A DNA stretch of 64,000 nt, from contig NZ_JACHMO010000001.1 of the NCBI RefSeq assembly GCF_014205015.1, forward strand, positions 1,674,001 through 1,738,000, written 5' to 3'. Positions 35,355 to 44,942 of the stretch are shown in pieces (position 1 is the first letter of the stretch; each line of letters starts with the position of its first letter). Under the pieces are notes generated by a model. The model was not told the DNA's origin. It was given only the letters and a program-made list of their open reading frames with translations, and ran no database searches. A program made the translations under genes and the position numbers. Origin of the DNA: Saccharothrix ecbatanensis (GTDB lineage Bacteria; Actinomycetota; Actinomycetes; Mycobacteriales; Pseudonocardiaceae).

Positions 35355-38300
35355 GGGATGCCTCCATGATCGCTTGGTTGACGTCGCGGCCTTCCAGCTC
35401 GGCCCGTGCCTGTGCCGCCAGCACCCGCTTGTAGTCCTTCGGCATGACCTTGGTGAAGCGGTCCACCGCCAGGTCCCAGTCGGCCAGCAGCGCGTGCGCC
35501 ACCGCGGAGTCCGTCTCCAGGTAGTGCTTCTCCACCGCACGGCGGAGGAACTCGCGGTCCGACTCGTCCAACGGGTCCAGGTCCACCATCTCCTGGTTCA
35601 CCCGCTGCACGGCCGTGTCCAGCACGTACGCGATGCCGCCCGACATGCCCGCGGCGAAGTTCCGCCCGGTCGCGCCGAGCACGACGACGCGCCCGCCGGT
35701 CATGTACTCGCAGCCGTGGTCGCCCACGCCCTCGACGACGGCCAGCGCGCCCGAGTTGCGCACGCAGAACCGCTCGCCGACCTTGCCGCGCAGGAAGATC
35801 TCACCACCGGTGGCGCCGTAGCCGATCACGTTGCCCGCGATGATGTGCTGCTCGGCGACGAACTGCGCGTCGGCCACCGGCCGGACCACGATCCGCCCGC
35901 CGGACAGGCCCTTGGCCACGTAGTCGTTCGCGTCGCCGACGAGCCGCAACGTGATGCCACGCGGCAGGAACGCGCCGAACGACTGCCCGGCGGTGCCGGT
36001 GAACGTGATGTCGATCGTGTCGTCCGGCAGGCCTTCACCGCCCCACCGCTTGGTCACCTCGGAGCCGAGCATGGTGCCGACGGTGCGGTTCACGTTGCGC
36101 ACCGGCAGTTCCAGCCGAACGCGGTCACCGGACGCGATCGCGCCCTCGGCGAGCTGGATCAGCGTGTTGTCCAGCGCCTTGTCCAGCCCGTGGTCCTGCG
36201 CCACGACGTGGTGCCGCGCCGCGCCTGCCGGCAACTCCGGCACGTGGAAGATCGGCGACAGGTCGAGCCCGGCCGCCTTCCAGTGGTCCACCGCGACACG
36301 CGTGTCGAGCAGGTCCGCGTGCCCGACGGCTTCGGCCAGGGTGCGGAAACCGAGCTGCGCCAACAGCTCCCGCACTTCCTGCGCGACGAACTCGAAGAAG
36401 TTCACCACGTGCTCGGCCTTGCCCGCGAACTTGGCGCGCAGCACCGGGTTCTGCGTGGCCACGCCGACCGGACAGGTGTCCAGGTGGCAGACCCGCATCA
36501 TGATGCAGCCCGACACGACCAGGGGAGCGGTGGCGAAACCGAACTCCTCTGCGCCGAGCAGCGCCGCGATCACCACGTCCCGCCCGGTCTTGAGCTGGCC
36601 GTCGGTCTGCACCACGATCCGGTCGCGCAACCTGTTGGCCAGCAACGTCTGCTGCGTCTCGGCCAGGCCCAGTTCCCACGGGCCGCCCGCGTGCTTGATG
36701 GACGACAGGGGAGAGGCGCCGGTGCCGCCGTCGTGGCCCGAGATCAGCACGACGTCCGCGTGCGCCTTGGACACGCCCGCCGCGACCGTGCCGACACCGA
36801 CCTCGGAGACGAGCTTCACGTGGATGCGCGCCGCCGGGTTGGCGTTCTTCAGGTCGTGGATGAGCTGCGCCAGGTCCTCGATCGAGTAGATGTCGTGGTG
36901 CGGCGGCGGCGAGATCAGGCCGACGCCGGGCGTGGAGTGCCGGGTCTTGGCGATCCACGGGTACACCTTCGCGCCGGGCAGCTGGCCGCCCTCGCCGGGC
37001 TTCGCGCCCTGCGCCATCTTGATCTGGATGTCGTCCGCGTTGACGAGGTACTCGCTCGTCACGCCGAACCGGCCGGACGCCACCTGCTTGATCGCCGAAC
37101 GCCGCGAGTCGCCGTTGGCGTCGCGGGTGAAGCGCTCCGCGTCCTCGCCGCCCTCACCGGTGTTGGACTTCGCGCCCAACCGGTTCATGGCGATCGCCAG
37201 CACCTCGTGCATCTCCTGCGAGATGGAGCCGTAGGAGATGGCGCCGGTGGCGAACCGCTTGACGATGGACGAGACCGGCTCGACCTCGTCGATCGGCACG
37301 GGCTCCCGCACGCCCTCCTTGAACGCGAACAGACCGCGCAGCGTCAACAGACGCTTTGCCTGCTCGTCCACCGCCCGCGTGTACTCCTTGAAGATGTCGT
37401 AACGCCCGGTGCGAGTGGAGTGCTGGAGCTTGAACACGGTCGTGGGGTTGAAGAGGTGCGCCTCACCCTCGCGCCGCCACTGGTAGTCGCCGCCGACCTC
37501 CAGCTCGCGGTGGTGCGCCCGGACGCCGTCGGCCGGGAACGCCATCCGGTGCCGCCGCGCGACTTCCTCGGCGATGACGTCGAACCCGATGCCGCCGAGC
37601 CGCGACGTGGTGCCGGTGAAGCAGGAGCGGACGACCTCGTCGCCGAGGCCGATCGCCTCGAAGATCTGCGCGCCGGTGTAGGACGCCACGGTCGAGACGC
37701 CCATCTTGGACATCGTCTTGCGCACGCCCTTGCCCAGCGCCTTGATCAGGTTGCGGGTGGCGACCTCCGGTTCGACGTCCGGCAGCTCCTCCACCGAAGC
37801 CATGGCCAGGTAGGGGTTCACCGCCTTCGCGCCGTAGCCGATGAGCAGCGCGATGTGGTGCACCTCGCGCGCGTCGCCCGCCTCCACGATCAGGTCCACC
37901 TGGGTGCGGGTCTTCTCGCGTACCAGGTGGTGGTGCACCGCGCCGGTCAGCAGCAGCGACGGGATCGGCGCGTGGGTGGCGTCGAGACCGCGGTCCGACA
38001 GGACGACCAGCCGTGCGCCGTCCTCGATCGCCTGGGACACCTCGGCCCGGATCTCGTCCAGCCGGCGCACCAGCGCCTCACCGCCGCCCGCGACCTCGTA
38101 CAGGCCGCGCACGGTGAAGGTGCGGAACTCCGGCAGCGTGCCGTCGTCGTCCACGTGGACGAGCTTGGCCAGCTCGTCGTTGTCCAGCACCGGGAACGGC
38201 AGCGAGATCCGCCGACAGCACGACGCGTCGGCGCTCAGCAGGTTGGGCTCCGCGCCGAGCGTGGCGTGCAGCGAGGTCACCAGCTCCTCGCGGATCGCGT

Positions 38301-39843
38301 CCAACGGCGGGTTGGTCACCTGGGCGAACAACTGGCTGAAGTAGTCGAACAGCTGCCGCGGCCGGTCCGACAGCGGCGCGAACGGGGCGTCGTTGCCCAT
38401 CGAGCCGATCGGTTCCGCGCCCGAACGGGCCATCGGGCCCAGCAGCAGCGCCATTTCCTCTTCGGTGTAGCCGAAAGCCTGCTGCCGCCGCACGAGGGAC
38501 GAGTGCGTCGGCACCTCCCGCTCACGCGCGGGCAGGTCGGCCAGGTGCAGGATGCCGTCGGCGACCCACTCCTGGTACGGGTGCTCGGCCGCCAGCTCGC
38601 CCTTGATCTCCTCGTCGTCGATGATCCGCCCCTGGGCGGTGTCCACGAGGAACATCTTCCCCGGCTCCAACCGGCCCTTGCGCACGATCGTCGTCGGGTC
38701 GAACTCCAGCACGCCCGCCTCGCTGCCGAGCACGACCAGGCCGTCCTCGGTGACCCAGTACCGGGCCGGGCGCAGGCCGTTGCGGTCCAGCACCGCGCCG
38801 ATCAGCGTGCCGTCGGTGAACGACACCAGCGCCGGACCGTCCCACGGCTCCATGAGCGTGGAGTGGAACTCGTAGAACGCGCGGCGCTGCGGGTCCATCT
38901 CGGCGTGGTTCTCCCACGCCTCCGGGATCATCATGAGCACCGCGTGCGGCAGGCTGCGCCCACCGAGGTGGAGCAGCTCCAGCACCTCGTCGAACGTCGC
39001 CGAGTCGCTCGCGTCGCGGGTGATCACCGGGAACACCCGGGACAGGTCACCGGGGATCAGGTCGGTGGCGAGCATCGACTCGCGCGCGTCCATCCAGTTC
39101 CGGTTGCCGCGCATGGTGTTGATTTCGCCGTTGTGCGCCACGTACCGGTACGGGTGCGCGAGCGGCCACGACGGGAACGTGTTGGTGGAGAACCGGGAGT
39201 GCACCAGACCGATGGAGCTCGTCACCCGCTCGTCGGTGAGGTCGGGGAAGAACTTCTCCACCTGGGGCTCGGTGAGCATGCCCTTGTAGATGATGGTGCG
39301 CCCGGACAAGCTCGGGAAGTACACGTCCGTCGCGTGCTCGACGCGCTTGCGGACGACGAACGCGAGCCGCTCCAGCTCCAGGCCGGCGGTGCCTTCCGGA
39401 CCGGCGAGGAAGAGCTGGCTGAACGCGGGCATGGTGGTCTTCGCGGTCGGCCCGACGTGGTCGGTGTCGACCGGCAGTTCACGCCACCCGAGGACCGTCG
39501 CCCCTTCTTCGGCGGCGATGCGCTCGATCTGTTCCCTGACCTCGTCCTGGCCCTCTTGCGGGAGGAACGCGGTACCGACCGCGTAGCCGCCGGGCTCGGG
39601 CAGGGGGAAGCCGACGACCTCGCGGTAGAACGCGTCGGGCACCTGGATCAGGATGCCCGCGCCGTCACCGGTGTCCGGTTCGGCGCCGCGCGCGCCTCGG
39701 TGTTCGAGGTTGCGCAGCGCCACCAGGGCCTGGCTGACGATCGCGTGATTTCTGCGGCCGGCCAGGTCGGCGACGAACGCGACACCGCAGGCGTCGTGCT
39801 CGTACTGCGGGTCGTAAAGGCCTTGCGGCTGGTGGTGGGTCAC
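35347..39843 (-). CDS. gltB: Glutamate synthase large subunit
   Basis: A 1498-residue GltB with, in order, the class II glutaminase domain (Cys19 in HDACGVAF is the nucleophile after removal of a short propeptide), the central domain, the FMN-binding synthase domain ([31 protein letters not shown]), the 3Fe-4S cysteine set [12 protein letters not shown], and the C-terminal GXGXG beta-helix (SGGIAYVLD). The GTG at 39843 is chosen because GGGAGGG lies six to seven bases upstream and the encoded start is family-like; the longer frame to 39885 is not. It works with GltD, encoded directly downstream, in ammonium assimilation. Confidence 0.95.
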   Translation of the reverse strand: MTHHQPQGLYDPQYEHDACGVAFVADLAGRRNHAIVSQALVALRNLEHRGARGAEPDTGDGAGILIQVPDAFYREVVGFPLPEPGGYAVGTAFLPQEGQDEVREQIERIAAEEGATVLGWRELPVDTDHVGPTAKTTMPAFSQLFLAGPEGTAGLELERLAFVVRKRVEHATDVYFPSLSGRTIIYKGMLTEPQVEKFFPDLTDERVTSSIGLVHSRFSTNTFPSWPLAHPYRYVAHNGEINTMRGNRNWMDARESMLATDLIPGDLSRVFPVITRDASDSATFDEVLELLHLGGRSLPHAVLMMIPEAWENHAEMDPQRRAFYEFHSTLMEPWDGPALVSFTDGTLIGAVLDRNGLRPARYWVTEDGLVVLGSEAGVLEFDPTTIVRKGRLEPGKMFLVDTAQGRIIDDEEIKGELAAEHPYQEWVADGILHLADLPAREREVPTHSSLVRRQQAFGYTEEEMALLLGPMARSGAEPIGSMGNDAPFAPLSDRPRQLFDYFSQLFAQVTNPPLDAIREELVTSLHATLGAEPNLLSADASCCRRISLPFPVLDNDELAKLVHVDDDGTLPEFRTFTVRGLYEVAGGGEALVRRLDEIRAEVSQAIEDGARLVVLSDRGLDATHAPIPSLLLTGAVHHHLVREKTRTQVDLIVEAGDAREVHHIALLIGYGAKAVNPYLAMASVEELPDVEPEVATRNLIKALGKGVRKTMSKMGVSTVASYTGAQIFEAIGLGDEVVRSCFTGTTSRLGGIGFDVIAEEVARRHRMAFPADGVRAHHRELEVGGDYQWRREGEAHLFNPTTVFKLQHSTRTGRYDIFKEYTRAVDEQAKRLLTLRGLFAFKEGVREPVPIDEVEPVSSIVKRFATGAISYGSISQEMHEVLAIAMNRLGAKSNTGEGGEDAERFTRDANGDSRRSAIKQVASGRFGVTSEYLVNADDIQIKMAQGAKPGEGGQLPGAKVYPWIAKTRHSTPGVGLISPPPHHDIYSIEDLAQLIHDLKNANPAARIHVKLVSEVGVGTVAAGVSKAHADVVLISGHDGGTGASPLSSIKHAGGPWELGLAETQQTLLANRLRDRIVVQTDGQLKTGRDVVIAALLGAEEFGFATAPLVVSGCIMMRVCHLDTCPVGVATQNPVLRAKFAGKAEHVVNFFEFVAQEVRELLAQLGFRTLAEAVGHADLLDTRVAVDHWKAAGLDLSPIFHVPELPAGAARHHVVAQDHGLDKALDNTLIQLAEGAIASGDRVRLELPVRNVNRTVGTMLGSEVTKRWGGEGLPDDTIDITFTGTAGQSFGAFLPRGITLRLVGDANDYVAKGLSGGRIVVRPVADAQFVAEQHIIAGNVIGYGATGGEIFLRGKVGERFCVRNSGALAVVEGVGDHGCEYMTGGRVVVLGATGRNFAAGMSGGIAYVLDTAVQRVNQEMVDLDPLDESDREFLRRAVEKHYLETDSAVAHALLADWDLAVDRFTKVMPKDYKRVLAAQARAELEGRDVNQAIMEASHG

Positions 39844-40227
39844 AACGGGCCCTCCCGTGGCGTCGTCCGGGCATCGTCCGGGCATACGGATGCGGCCGAA
39901 CGCCCACGCGCGGCTTTACGCGGACAGCTCGGCCTACAGGTTCTGGCTGTGGATCCACGCCCGAGAGATCTTCGGCGTGGTGACCGCACTCCGTTGTGCG
40001 GGAGAACTGCACTTCCTTGTGCGCGCGTGCCGCGGCCGGATGGGCAGCGAGACGTGCTGAGCGGTGCACCGGGATTGCCGGGGTCTTGTGACGATAGTGT
40101 GAATTCGCGGTTATGGCTCTAGTCCGAGAGGGCGTCGTGGTGAATCACACCACTACTTGACGCCGTTGCGACCAACGCTGTACACCCGGTCGGGCTAGTA
40201 ATTCTTTTCTTTCAGTTGTCGGTGAAG
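39844..40227. other. Non-coding region upstream of gltB
   Basis: About 385 bp without a supportable gene, AT-richer around 40090-40215. It should carry the gltB promoter and the 3' flank of the small membrane-protein gene. An inverted repeat GTGGTG-N5-CACCAC at 40137-40153 might be an operator, but the arms are short. No GlnR-type site was recognised. Confidence 0.4.
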
Positions 40228-40449
40228 TCAGTCTCCGGCTCTTCTGGACTCCCTGACACAGCCCGCCGCGACGACGAGGCACAGCGCCGCGAGGGCGCCC
40301 TGCCACCACGCGGCCTCGCTCACGGCGAGGGTCACGTTGACGCCGGCGACCAGCGCGAAGAGGGCTGCCAAGAGGGTCCAGAGCCGCCGTTCGGCCTTCT
40401 CGCCCCGGGGGAAGGGGACGAATGTGGGTGGGTGGGTCACGGCCGACAC
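40228..40449 (-). CDS. Small two-helix membrane protein
   Basis: A 73-residue protein. A basic, polar start (MSAVTHPPTFVPFPRGEKAERR) is followed by two hydrophobic helices (about 24-44 and 50-66) and a CVRESRRAGD tail. Codon use is normal for the window. No family recognised. It lies between gltB and the VIT-type transporter on the same strand as both; its function is unknown. Confidence 0.6.
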   Translation of the reverse strand: MSAVTHPPTFVPFPRGEKAERRLWTLLAALFALVAGVNVTLAVSEAAWWQGALAALCLVVAAGCVRESRRAGD

Positions 40450-40577
40450 CTCCAGTCCGGGCTTGCCGCGCTCGACGTCGACAAGTCAGGTGGGAGTACC
40501 CGCAGATTGCGTACTCCACACCTCGGGGTGGTGACTTTTTTCGGCCGGTCACCCAGCGTGTGCGTGTGTGATCGTGG

Positions 40578-41282
40578 TCACGCCACCGTTACGCCGAACA
40601 GGACGCCGACGTAGTAGGTGACGATCATCGTGAGTGACCCGACCACGACGTTCCGCCGGACCGCGCGGCCGACGTGGCTCGACCCGAGGCGCGCGCTGAT
40701 CGCGCCGGTGAGCACCAACCCGACCAGCACGGCCACCGCGCACGCCCACACCCGCCAGGCCGTCGGCGGCAGCACGATCGCGATCACCGGGATCAGCGCG
40801 CCGATCGCGAACGCCACCAGCGACGCCCACGCGGCCTGCCACGGGCTGGTCAGGTTGTCCGGGTCGATCTGCAACTCGGCCTCGGCGTGCGCGCGCAGGG
40901 CGTCCTGCTCGGTCAGTTCGCGCGCCACCCGTGCGGCCAACTCCTCCGACAGCCCCTTCTCCCGGTAGATGTCGGCGAGTTCCCGTTCCTCGGCCTCCGG
41001 CATGTCGCGCAACTCTTGCGCCTCCAGCCGGAGCGCGGCCCGCTCGGTGTCCCGCTGCGTGCTGACCGAGGCGTACTCGCCGCCCGCCATCGACAGCGAT
41101 CCCGCGACCAGCCCGGCCACACCCGCGGCGAGGATCGTGTTCCGGTCGGCGGTGGCGCCCGCGACGCCCACCACGAGGCCGGCCGTGGACACGATGCCGT
41201 CGTTCGCCCCGAGGACGCCGGCGCGCAGCCAGTTGAGCCGTCCGGAGAGGTCGTCGTGGTGCGGTTCGCCGGGGTGCGTCAT
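40578..41282 (-). CDS. VIT1/CCC1-family transporter
   Basis: A 234-residue membrane protein of the VIT/CCC1 family. The first helix has WLRAGVLGANDGIVSTAGLVVGVAGA, the second GLVAGSLSMAGGEYASVSTQRD; a cytoplasmic stretch with ELADIYREKGLS and Glu/Asp residues (metal-binding in plant VIT1) follows, then three C-terminal helices. The family moves Fe2+/Mn2+ out of the cytosol. The ATG at 41282 is the first in-frame start. It is divergent from the amidase gene. Confidence 0.9.
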   Translation of the reverse strand: MTHPGEPHHDDLSGRLNWLRAGVLGANDGIVSTAGLVVGVAGATADRNTILAAGVAGLVAGSLSMAGGEYASVSTQRDTERAALRLEAQELRDMPEAEERELADIYREKGLSEELAARVARELTEQDALRAHAEAELQIDPDNLTSPWQAAWASLVAFAIGALIPVIAIVLPPTAWRVWACAVAVLVGLVLTGAISARLGSSHVGRAVRRNVVVGSLTMIVTYYVGVLFGVTVA

Positions 41283-41434
41283 AACGGAGATGGAATCACC
41301 ACTCGGCTACCGGGTGGAGTCCCGGGCGCGAACGGGTGAAAGGCTGCGACAGCGGTTCAGTCCAGTCCTGAGTGGTCCGGTGCCGTCCGGCGAGCGCCGT
41401 GTGATCCACTCCCGGCTGACGAATGGGGGGAGAC

Positions 41435-42055
41435 GTGGTCAGCAGACGAGCGGTGTTGCTCGGGGTGGGGGCGGTTGTCGGGCTGGGCGCCGTGACCCTG
41501 CCGAGTTCCGTCCGGCGACACGTCGAGCCGTGCTCGGAGTGGGGCGCTCGGCCGCCCGTCGAACAGCCGTTGTCGTTGGGCCACAAGCCGGAGCGGATCC
41601 TGATCCACCACACGGCGACGGACAACGCGACGGACCTGTCACGGGGGCACGCGCACCGGTTGGCCCGGTTCTTCCAGGAGCTGCACATGGACCGCAACGA
41701 CTGGGGCGACACCGGGCAGCACTTCACCATCACCCGGGGTGGGGTGTTGTTGGAGGGGCGGCACGGCAGCCTCGACGCGCTGCTCGCCGGTGATCGGATG
41801 GTGGAGGGCGCGCACGCGTTCGGGCAGAACCGGAACTCGATCGGCATCGAGAACGAGGGCACGTACGTCGACCAGGAGCCGCCGGCGGTGCAGTGGGACG
41901 CGTTGGTGTGGCTGTGCGCGGTGATCTGCCGCCAGTACGGCATCCCGTCCACGGAGATCCACGGCCACCGCGACTTCTGGGACGGCACCGTGTGCCCCGG
42001 CGACGCCTTCCACGCCCTGTTGCCCCGGCTGCGGGCCGAGGTCGCGTTGGCCTAG
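41435..42055 (+). CDS. Tat-exported N-acetylmuramoyl-L-alanine amidase (PGRP type)
   Basis: A 206-residue amidase_2/PGRP protein. The start VVSRRAVLLGVGAVVGLGAV is a twin-arginine signal. Zinc ligands are visible: His in RILIHHTAT, His in EIHGHRDFW and Cys in TVCPGD; the catalytic region also has the conserved WGDTGQHF. It cleaves the lactyl-peptide bond of peptidoglycan outside the cytoplasm. GTG at 41435 follows a GGGGGGAGA ribosome binding site by one base or so; the ATG at 41423 is an alternative but would shift the Tat motif. Confidence 0.88.
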   Translation: MVSRRAVLLGVGAVVGLGAVTLPSSVRRHVEPCSEWGARPPVEQPLSLGHKPERILIHHTATDNATDLSRGHAHRLARFFQELHMDRNDWGDTGQHFTITRGGVLLEGRHGSLDALLAGDRMVEGAHAFGQNRNSIGIENEGTYVDQEPPAVQWDALVWLCAVICRQYGIPSTEIHGHRDFWDGTVCPGDAFHALLPRLRAEVALA

Positions 42056-42118
42056 GTCGTGCCGGCTCGGCGTCAGCCCGCCATCGTCGGCCGCCACGCG
42101 GTGGCGTCGAACGTGCGG

Positions 42119-42673
42119 TCAGCTGCTCTCGACGATGCGCCACTGCGGTCCGCCGACCCACGTGGCTTCCAGCCGAGAGGTGTGGCCAGGCCCGGTGAAC
42201 TCGACCACGACGGCGTCCGCGGGCTGTTCGACGGTCGCGGCGAAGCCTTGGCGTGGGGTGGCGGAGATGGGTTGCATGTCGGCGGGGGAGAAGCGGATCG
42301 CGGCCACCCCGCCGTGGAGGCGGAAGCTGCGCAGGTACACCGGTCGGCCGTTCTCCTCGGTCCACGTGCCGTTCTCGGACGGCAAGGGCGGGGGCGGAGT
42401 CGTGGTCGTGGTGACGGCGGCCGTGGTCGTGGTCGGCGCGACTGTCGCCACGACAGCCGCCTTGGTCGTCGTCGTGGGGGGAGCGGGGGCGACGGTGGTC
42501 GTCGTGGTGGCGGCGGCGCTGCGGATCACGGACGACTGGACGGGCCCGGCGACGACCCGCGGCCGTTCGGGCACGCCCGCGTCCAGCACGAACCGGATGC
42601 CCAACCACGACAGCACCACCGCGACGGCGGTAGACGCCAACCACGCGGCGAGGTACTGGAGGCCCCTGGTCAC
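42119..42673 (-). CDS. Membrane-anchored protein with Thr/Pro linker
   Basis: A 184-residue protein. An N-terminal helix (LQYLAAWLASTAVAVVLSWLGIRFVLDAG) anchors it. A low-complexity linker of Thr, Ala and Pro (TTTTTVAPAPPTTTTK, TTTTTPPPP) follows, then an outer domain of about 85 residues (WTEENGRPVYLRSFRLHGGV to PQWRIVESS). No family recognised. It is divergent from nothing and lies between convergent amidase and a co-directed SGNH gene (104 bp downstream of that gene's stop). GTG start at 42673, without a strong ribosome binding site. Confidence 0.75.
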   Translation of the reverse strand: MTRGLQYLAAWLASTAVAVVLSWLGIRFVLDAGVPERPRVVAGPVQSSVIRSAAATTTTTVAPAPPTTTTKAAVVATVAPTTTTAAVTTTTTPPPPLPSENGTWTEENGRPVYLRSFRLHGGVAAIRFSPADMQPISATPRQGFAATVEQPADAVVVEFTGPGHTSRLEATWVGGPQWRIVESS

Positions 42674-42777
42674 GCGGCCATACTGCCGGAGGCTTCGACC
42701 CGGCGGACCCCTGGCCGCCGGAGAGGCGCGCTGCCCTGCGTCAGGGGCGGGTCCGGACGCAGGGCGGCGCGGTCGGG

Positions 42778-43560
42778 TCAGCCGGTCACGGTGTTGAGCA
42801 GGGCGAGGTAGCCCTGGCTGTAGCCGGTGGCGTTGGGGTGGAACGATTCGGCCAGCCGGAAGAGCGAGAACTGGTTGATCCAGGGCGAGCTCCCACAGGC
42901 CCCGTGGCCCGTGAAGTGCGCCCGCGCGTCGACGTAGCGGACCCCGGCTGCCGCCGCGCGTCCGGCGATCACCTCGTGCAGGGCGTCGGCGCCCCGGTTG
43001 AGCGCGGCTCGCTTGGTCGTGTTCATGCACGTGCCGGTCGGCTCGACCAGCCTCGGGTAACCCAGGACGATCACGGTGGCGTTCGGGGCGCGGTCGCGGA
43101 TGGTGGCGTAGGTGGAGTCGAGACGTCCCGGCAACGTCGTCCGGGCGCTCTCGATGCCGGTGTTCACGGCGTTGACGCAACTGGTGTCGCTGCCGGTCAC
43201 GCAGGTGATCATGGTGTTGGCGAAGCCGACGTCGTTGCCGCCGATGGTGATCGTGACCTGGTCCGTGCCCGCGTCCAGCGACGCGAACTGGTCGGTCATG
43301 CTCTGCGTGGTGGCTCCGCCGCAGGCGGCGTACTTGAAGGACGACACCGCGTGCGTGTTCGCCCAGAGCTGCGCATACCCGCGCGCGCTGCGGTAGCACG
43401 AGCCGCTGACGTACGGCGGCGCGCCCGTCCCGGAGGAGTACGAGTCGCCGAGCGCGACGTAGTCGACGGCCGCCGCGGCCTGTGCCGCGGTCGAGGTGAG
43501 CATGACGGCCAGCGCGGCGGGCAGCACCGCGCACACGACCTTGCGAAGACGTAAGCGCAC
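42778..43560 (-). CDS. Secreted SGNH/GDSL hydrolase
   Basis: A 260-residue exported lipase/esterase. Signal peptide residues about 1-29. SGNH blocks are visible: block I GDSYSSGTGAPPY, block III GGNDVGF and block V SFHPNATGYSQGY (catalytic His). The six cysteines probably form disulfides, as in Streptomyces lipases of this class. GTG at 43560 follows GGAGG by seven bases. The third codon is TTA, the bldA-dependent leucine codon that is rare in this DNA, so translation may be developmentally controlled. The gene is divergent from a TetR regulator with a shared palindrome between them. Confidence 0.88.
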   Translation of the reverse strand: MRLRLRKVVCAVLPAALAVMLTSTAAQAAAAVDYVALGDSYSSGTGAPPYVSGSCYRSARGYAQLWANTHAVSSFKYAACGGATTQSMTDQFASLDAGTDQVTITIGGNDVGFANTMITCVTGSDTSCVNAVNTGIESARTTLPGRLDSTYATIRDRAPNATVIVLGYPRLVEPTGTCMNTTKRAALNRGADALHEVIAGRAAAAGVRYVDARAHFTGHGACGSSPWINQFSLFRLAESFHPNATGYSQGYLALLNTVTG

Positions 43561-43651
43561 GTCCGGTCCTCCTCGGAAGTCACCTGCGTGAAGGCGGCAG
43601 GTCGCCGACGTTACGAAGGCGTTCCGAGGGATCACAGTCAGTGCTATTCTC

Positions 43652-43667
43652 GTTACCTGCGAGTAAC
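43652..43667. promoter_or_regulatory. Palindromic operator between SGNH hydrolase and TetR genes
   Basis: GTTAC-CTGCGA-GTAAC is a perfect 5+5 inverted repeat with a 6-bp centre, 27 bp before the TetR start and 91 bp before the SGNH start. The symmetry and place suit a TetR operator controlling both genes. Confidence 0.5.
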
Positions 43668-43693
43668 ATAGACCGCTTCGCCGGGGTGTCGCC

Positions 43694-44230
43694 ATGATCG
43701 TTCCGCGCCGCAGCGACGCCCTGAGGAACCGGGCGGCGATCATCCGCGCGGCCGAGGAGTTGGTGGTCGGCGGCACGACCCCGTCGCTGGCACGGGTCGC
43801 CCGGCTGACCGGACTCGGCCAGGCCACCGTGTACCGGCACTTCTCCGACCGTCGCACGTTGTTGCTGGCCATGGCGCGGGAGCACTTGGCGCTGCTGGCG
43901 GAGGCGGCCGAGCGGAACGCCCACGACCCGGCCGCGTTCCGGGCGCTGCTGGCAGCCGTGATGGCCTACCAGGTGTCGATGCGCCCGCTGGTCGACGAGA
44001 TGCGCCGGTTCCCCGAGCCGGACCAGCGCGGCCACGTGCGCAGACTGCTGGACGCGCTGCGCGGCCCGTTCGCCCGTTCCCAGGAGGCCGGGCACCTCCG
44101 GCACGACGTCGTGCTGAACGACATCGTGGTGGTGCTGACGATGCTCCAGGCGGCCGTCGACTCGACACCGGACCCCGGCCGCGCGATCCCGGTGCTGCTG
44201 GACGGGCTGTTCCGCACGGAACCCCGCTGA
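43694..44230 (+). CDS. TetR-family transcriptional regulator
   Basis: A 178-residue TetR protein. The N-terminal helix-turn-helix is IIRAAEELVVGGTTPSLARVARLTGLGQATVYRHFSDRRTLL; the rest is the helical ligand and dimer domain. It probably represses the divergent SGNH hydrolase gene via the palindrome at 43652-43667. The response regulator gene begins 31 bp downstream. Confidence 0.9.
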   Translation: MIVPRRSDALRNRAAIIRAAEELVVGGTTPSLARVARLTGLGQATVYRHFSDRRTLLLAMAREHLALLAEAAERNAHDPAAFRALLAAVMAYQVSMRPLVDEMRRFPEPDQRGHVRRLLDALRGPFARSQEAGHLRHDVVLNDIVVVLTMLQAAVDSTPDPGRAIPVLLDGLFRTEPR

Positions 44231-44261
44231 GCCCGGCGGCGCGCGTTATACCGTGCGCGCC

Positions 44262-44942
44262 ATGGTCTCGGTGCTGCTCGTCGAGGACGATCCGGTGGTG
44301 CGGTCGGCGGTGACCCGGGCGTTGACCGGGCTGGGGCACGCCGTCCTGCCGGTCGGCACCGCGTTGGAGGCGCTGCGGGAGATCACCGGCGGCACGTTCG
44401 ACCTCGTCGTGCTCGACCTCGGCCTGCCTGACATGGACGGCGCGGACGCCCTGCGGATGATGCGCGGGGTGTGCGACGTGCCGGTCATCGTCGCCACCGC
44501 CCGCGACGACGAGAAGGAGATCGTCCGCCTGCTCAACGCGGGCGCCGACGACTACCTGGTCAAGCCGTTCTCCAGCGAACACCTCGCCGCGCGGTTGTCG
44601 GCCGTGCTGCGCCGGGCCCGCAAGGAGGCCGCGCCCGCACCGCTGCGGGTCGGCCGGCTGACCGTCGACCCGGACCGCCGTGAAGCGACGCTCGAAGGGC
44701 GCGAGCTGAACCTGACCCGCAAGGAGTTCGACCTCCTCGCCTACCTCGCCGCCCGCGAGGGCAAGGTCGTGCCGCGCGCCGAACTCCTGGCCAACCTGTG
44801 GAACCTGCCCGGCCGGCACGACGACCAGACGCTGGACGTGCACCTGTCCTGGCTGCGCCGCAAGCTCGGCGAACGTGCCGCCCAACCCCGCTACCTGCAC
44901 ACCGTGCGCGGCGTCGGGTTCAAGCTCACGGCGGCCGAGTGA
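44262..44942 (+). CDS. OmpR/PhoB-family response regulator
   Basis: A 226-residue regulator. The receiver domain has the acidic pair VEDDP, the phosphorylation Asp in LVVLDLGLPD and Lys in LVKPF. The C-terminal winged helix (about 130-224) has LNLTRKEFDLLAYLAAREG and LDVHLSWLRRKLGE. ATG at 44262 is preferred; a GTG three codons upstream (44253) is possible. It overlaps the histidine kinase start by 4 bp (GTGA), so the two form a two-component system. Confidence 0.93.
   Translation: MVSVLLVEDDPVVRSAVTRALTGLGHAVLPVGTALEALREITGGTFDLVVLDLGLPDMDGADALRMMRGVCDVPVIVATARDDEKEIVRLLNAGADDYLVKPFSSEHLAARLSAVLRRARKEAAPAPLRVGRLTVDPDRREATLEGRELNLTRKEFDLLAYLAAREGKVVPRAELLANLWNLPGRHDDQTLDVHLSWLRRKLGERAAQPRYLHTVRGVGFKLTAAE

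Noticed and set aside
35326..40122. Long plus-strand open frame opposite gltB
   Set aside because: It is antisense to the clear glutamate synthase gene; its protein is rich in Arg, His, Val and Gln as expected for a high-GC shadow frame.
40137..40153. GTGGTG-N5-CACCAC operator upstream of gltB
   Set aside because: The arms are six bases and no regulator is known for such a site; recorded only as a weak symmetry.
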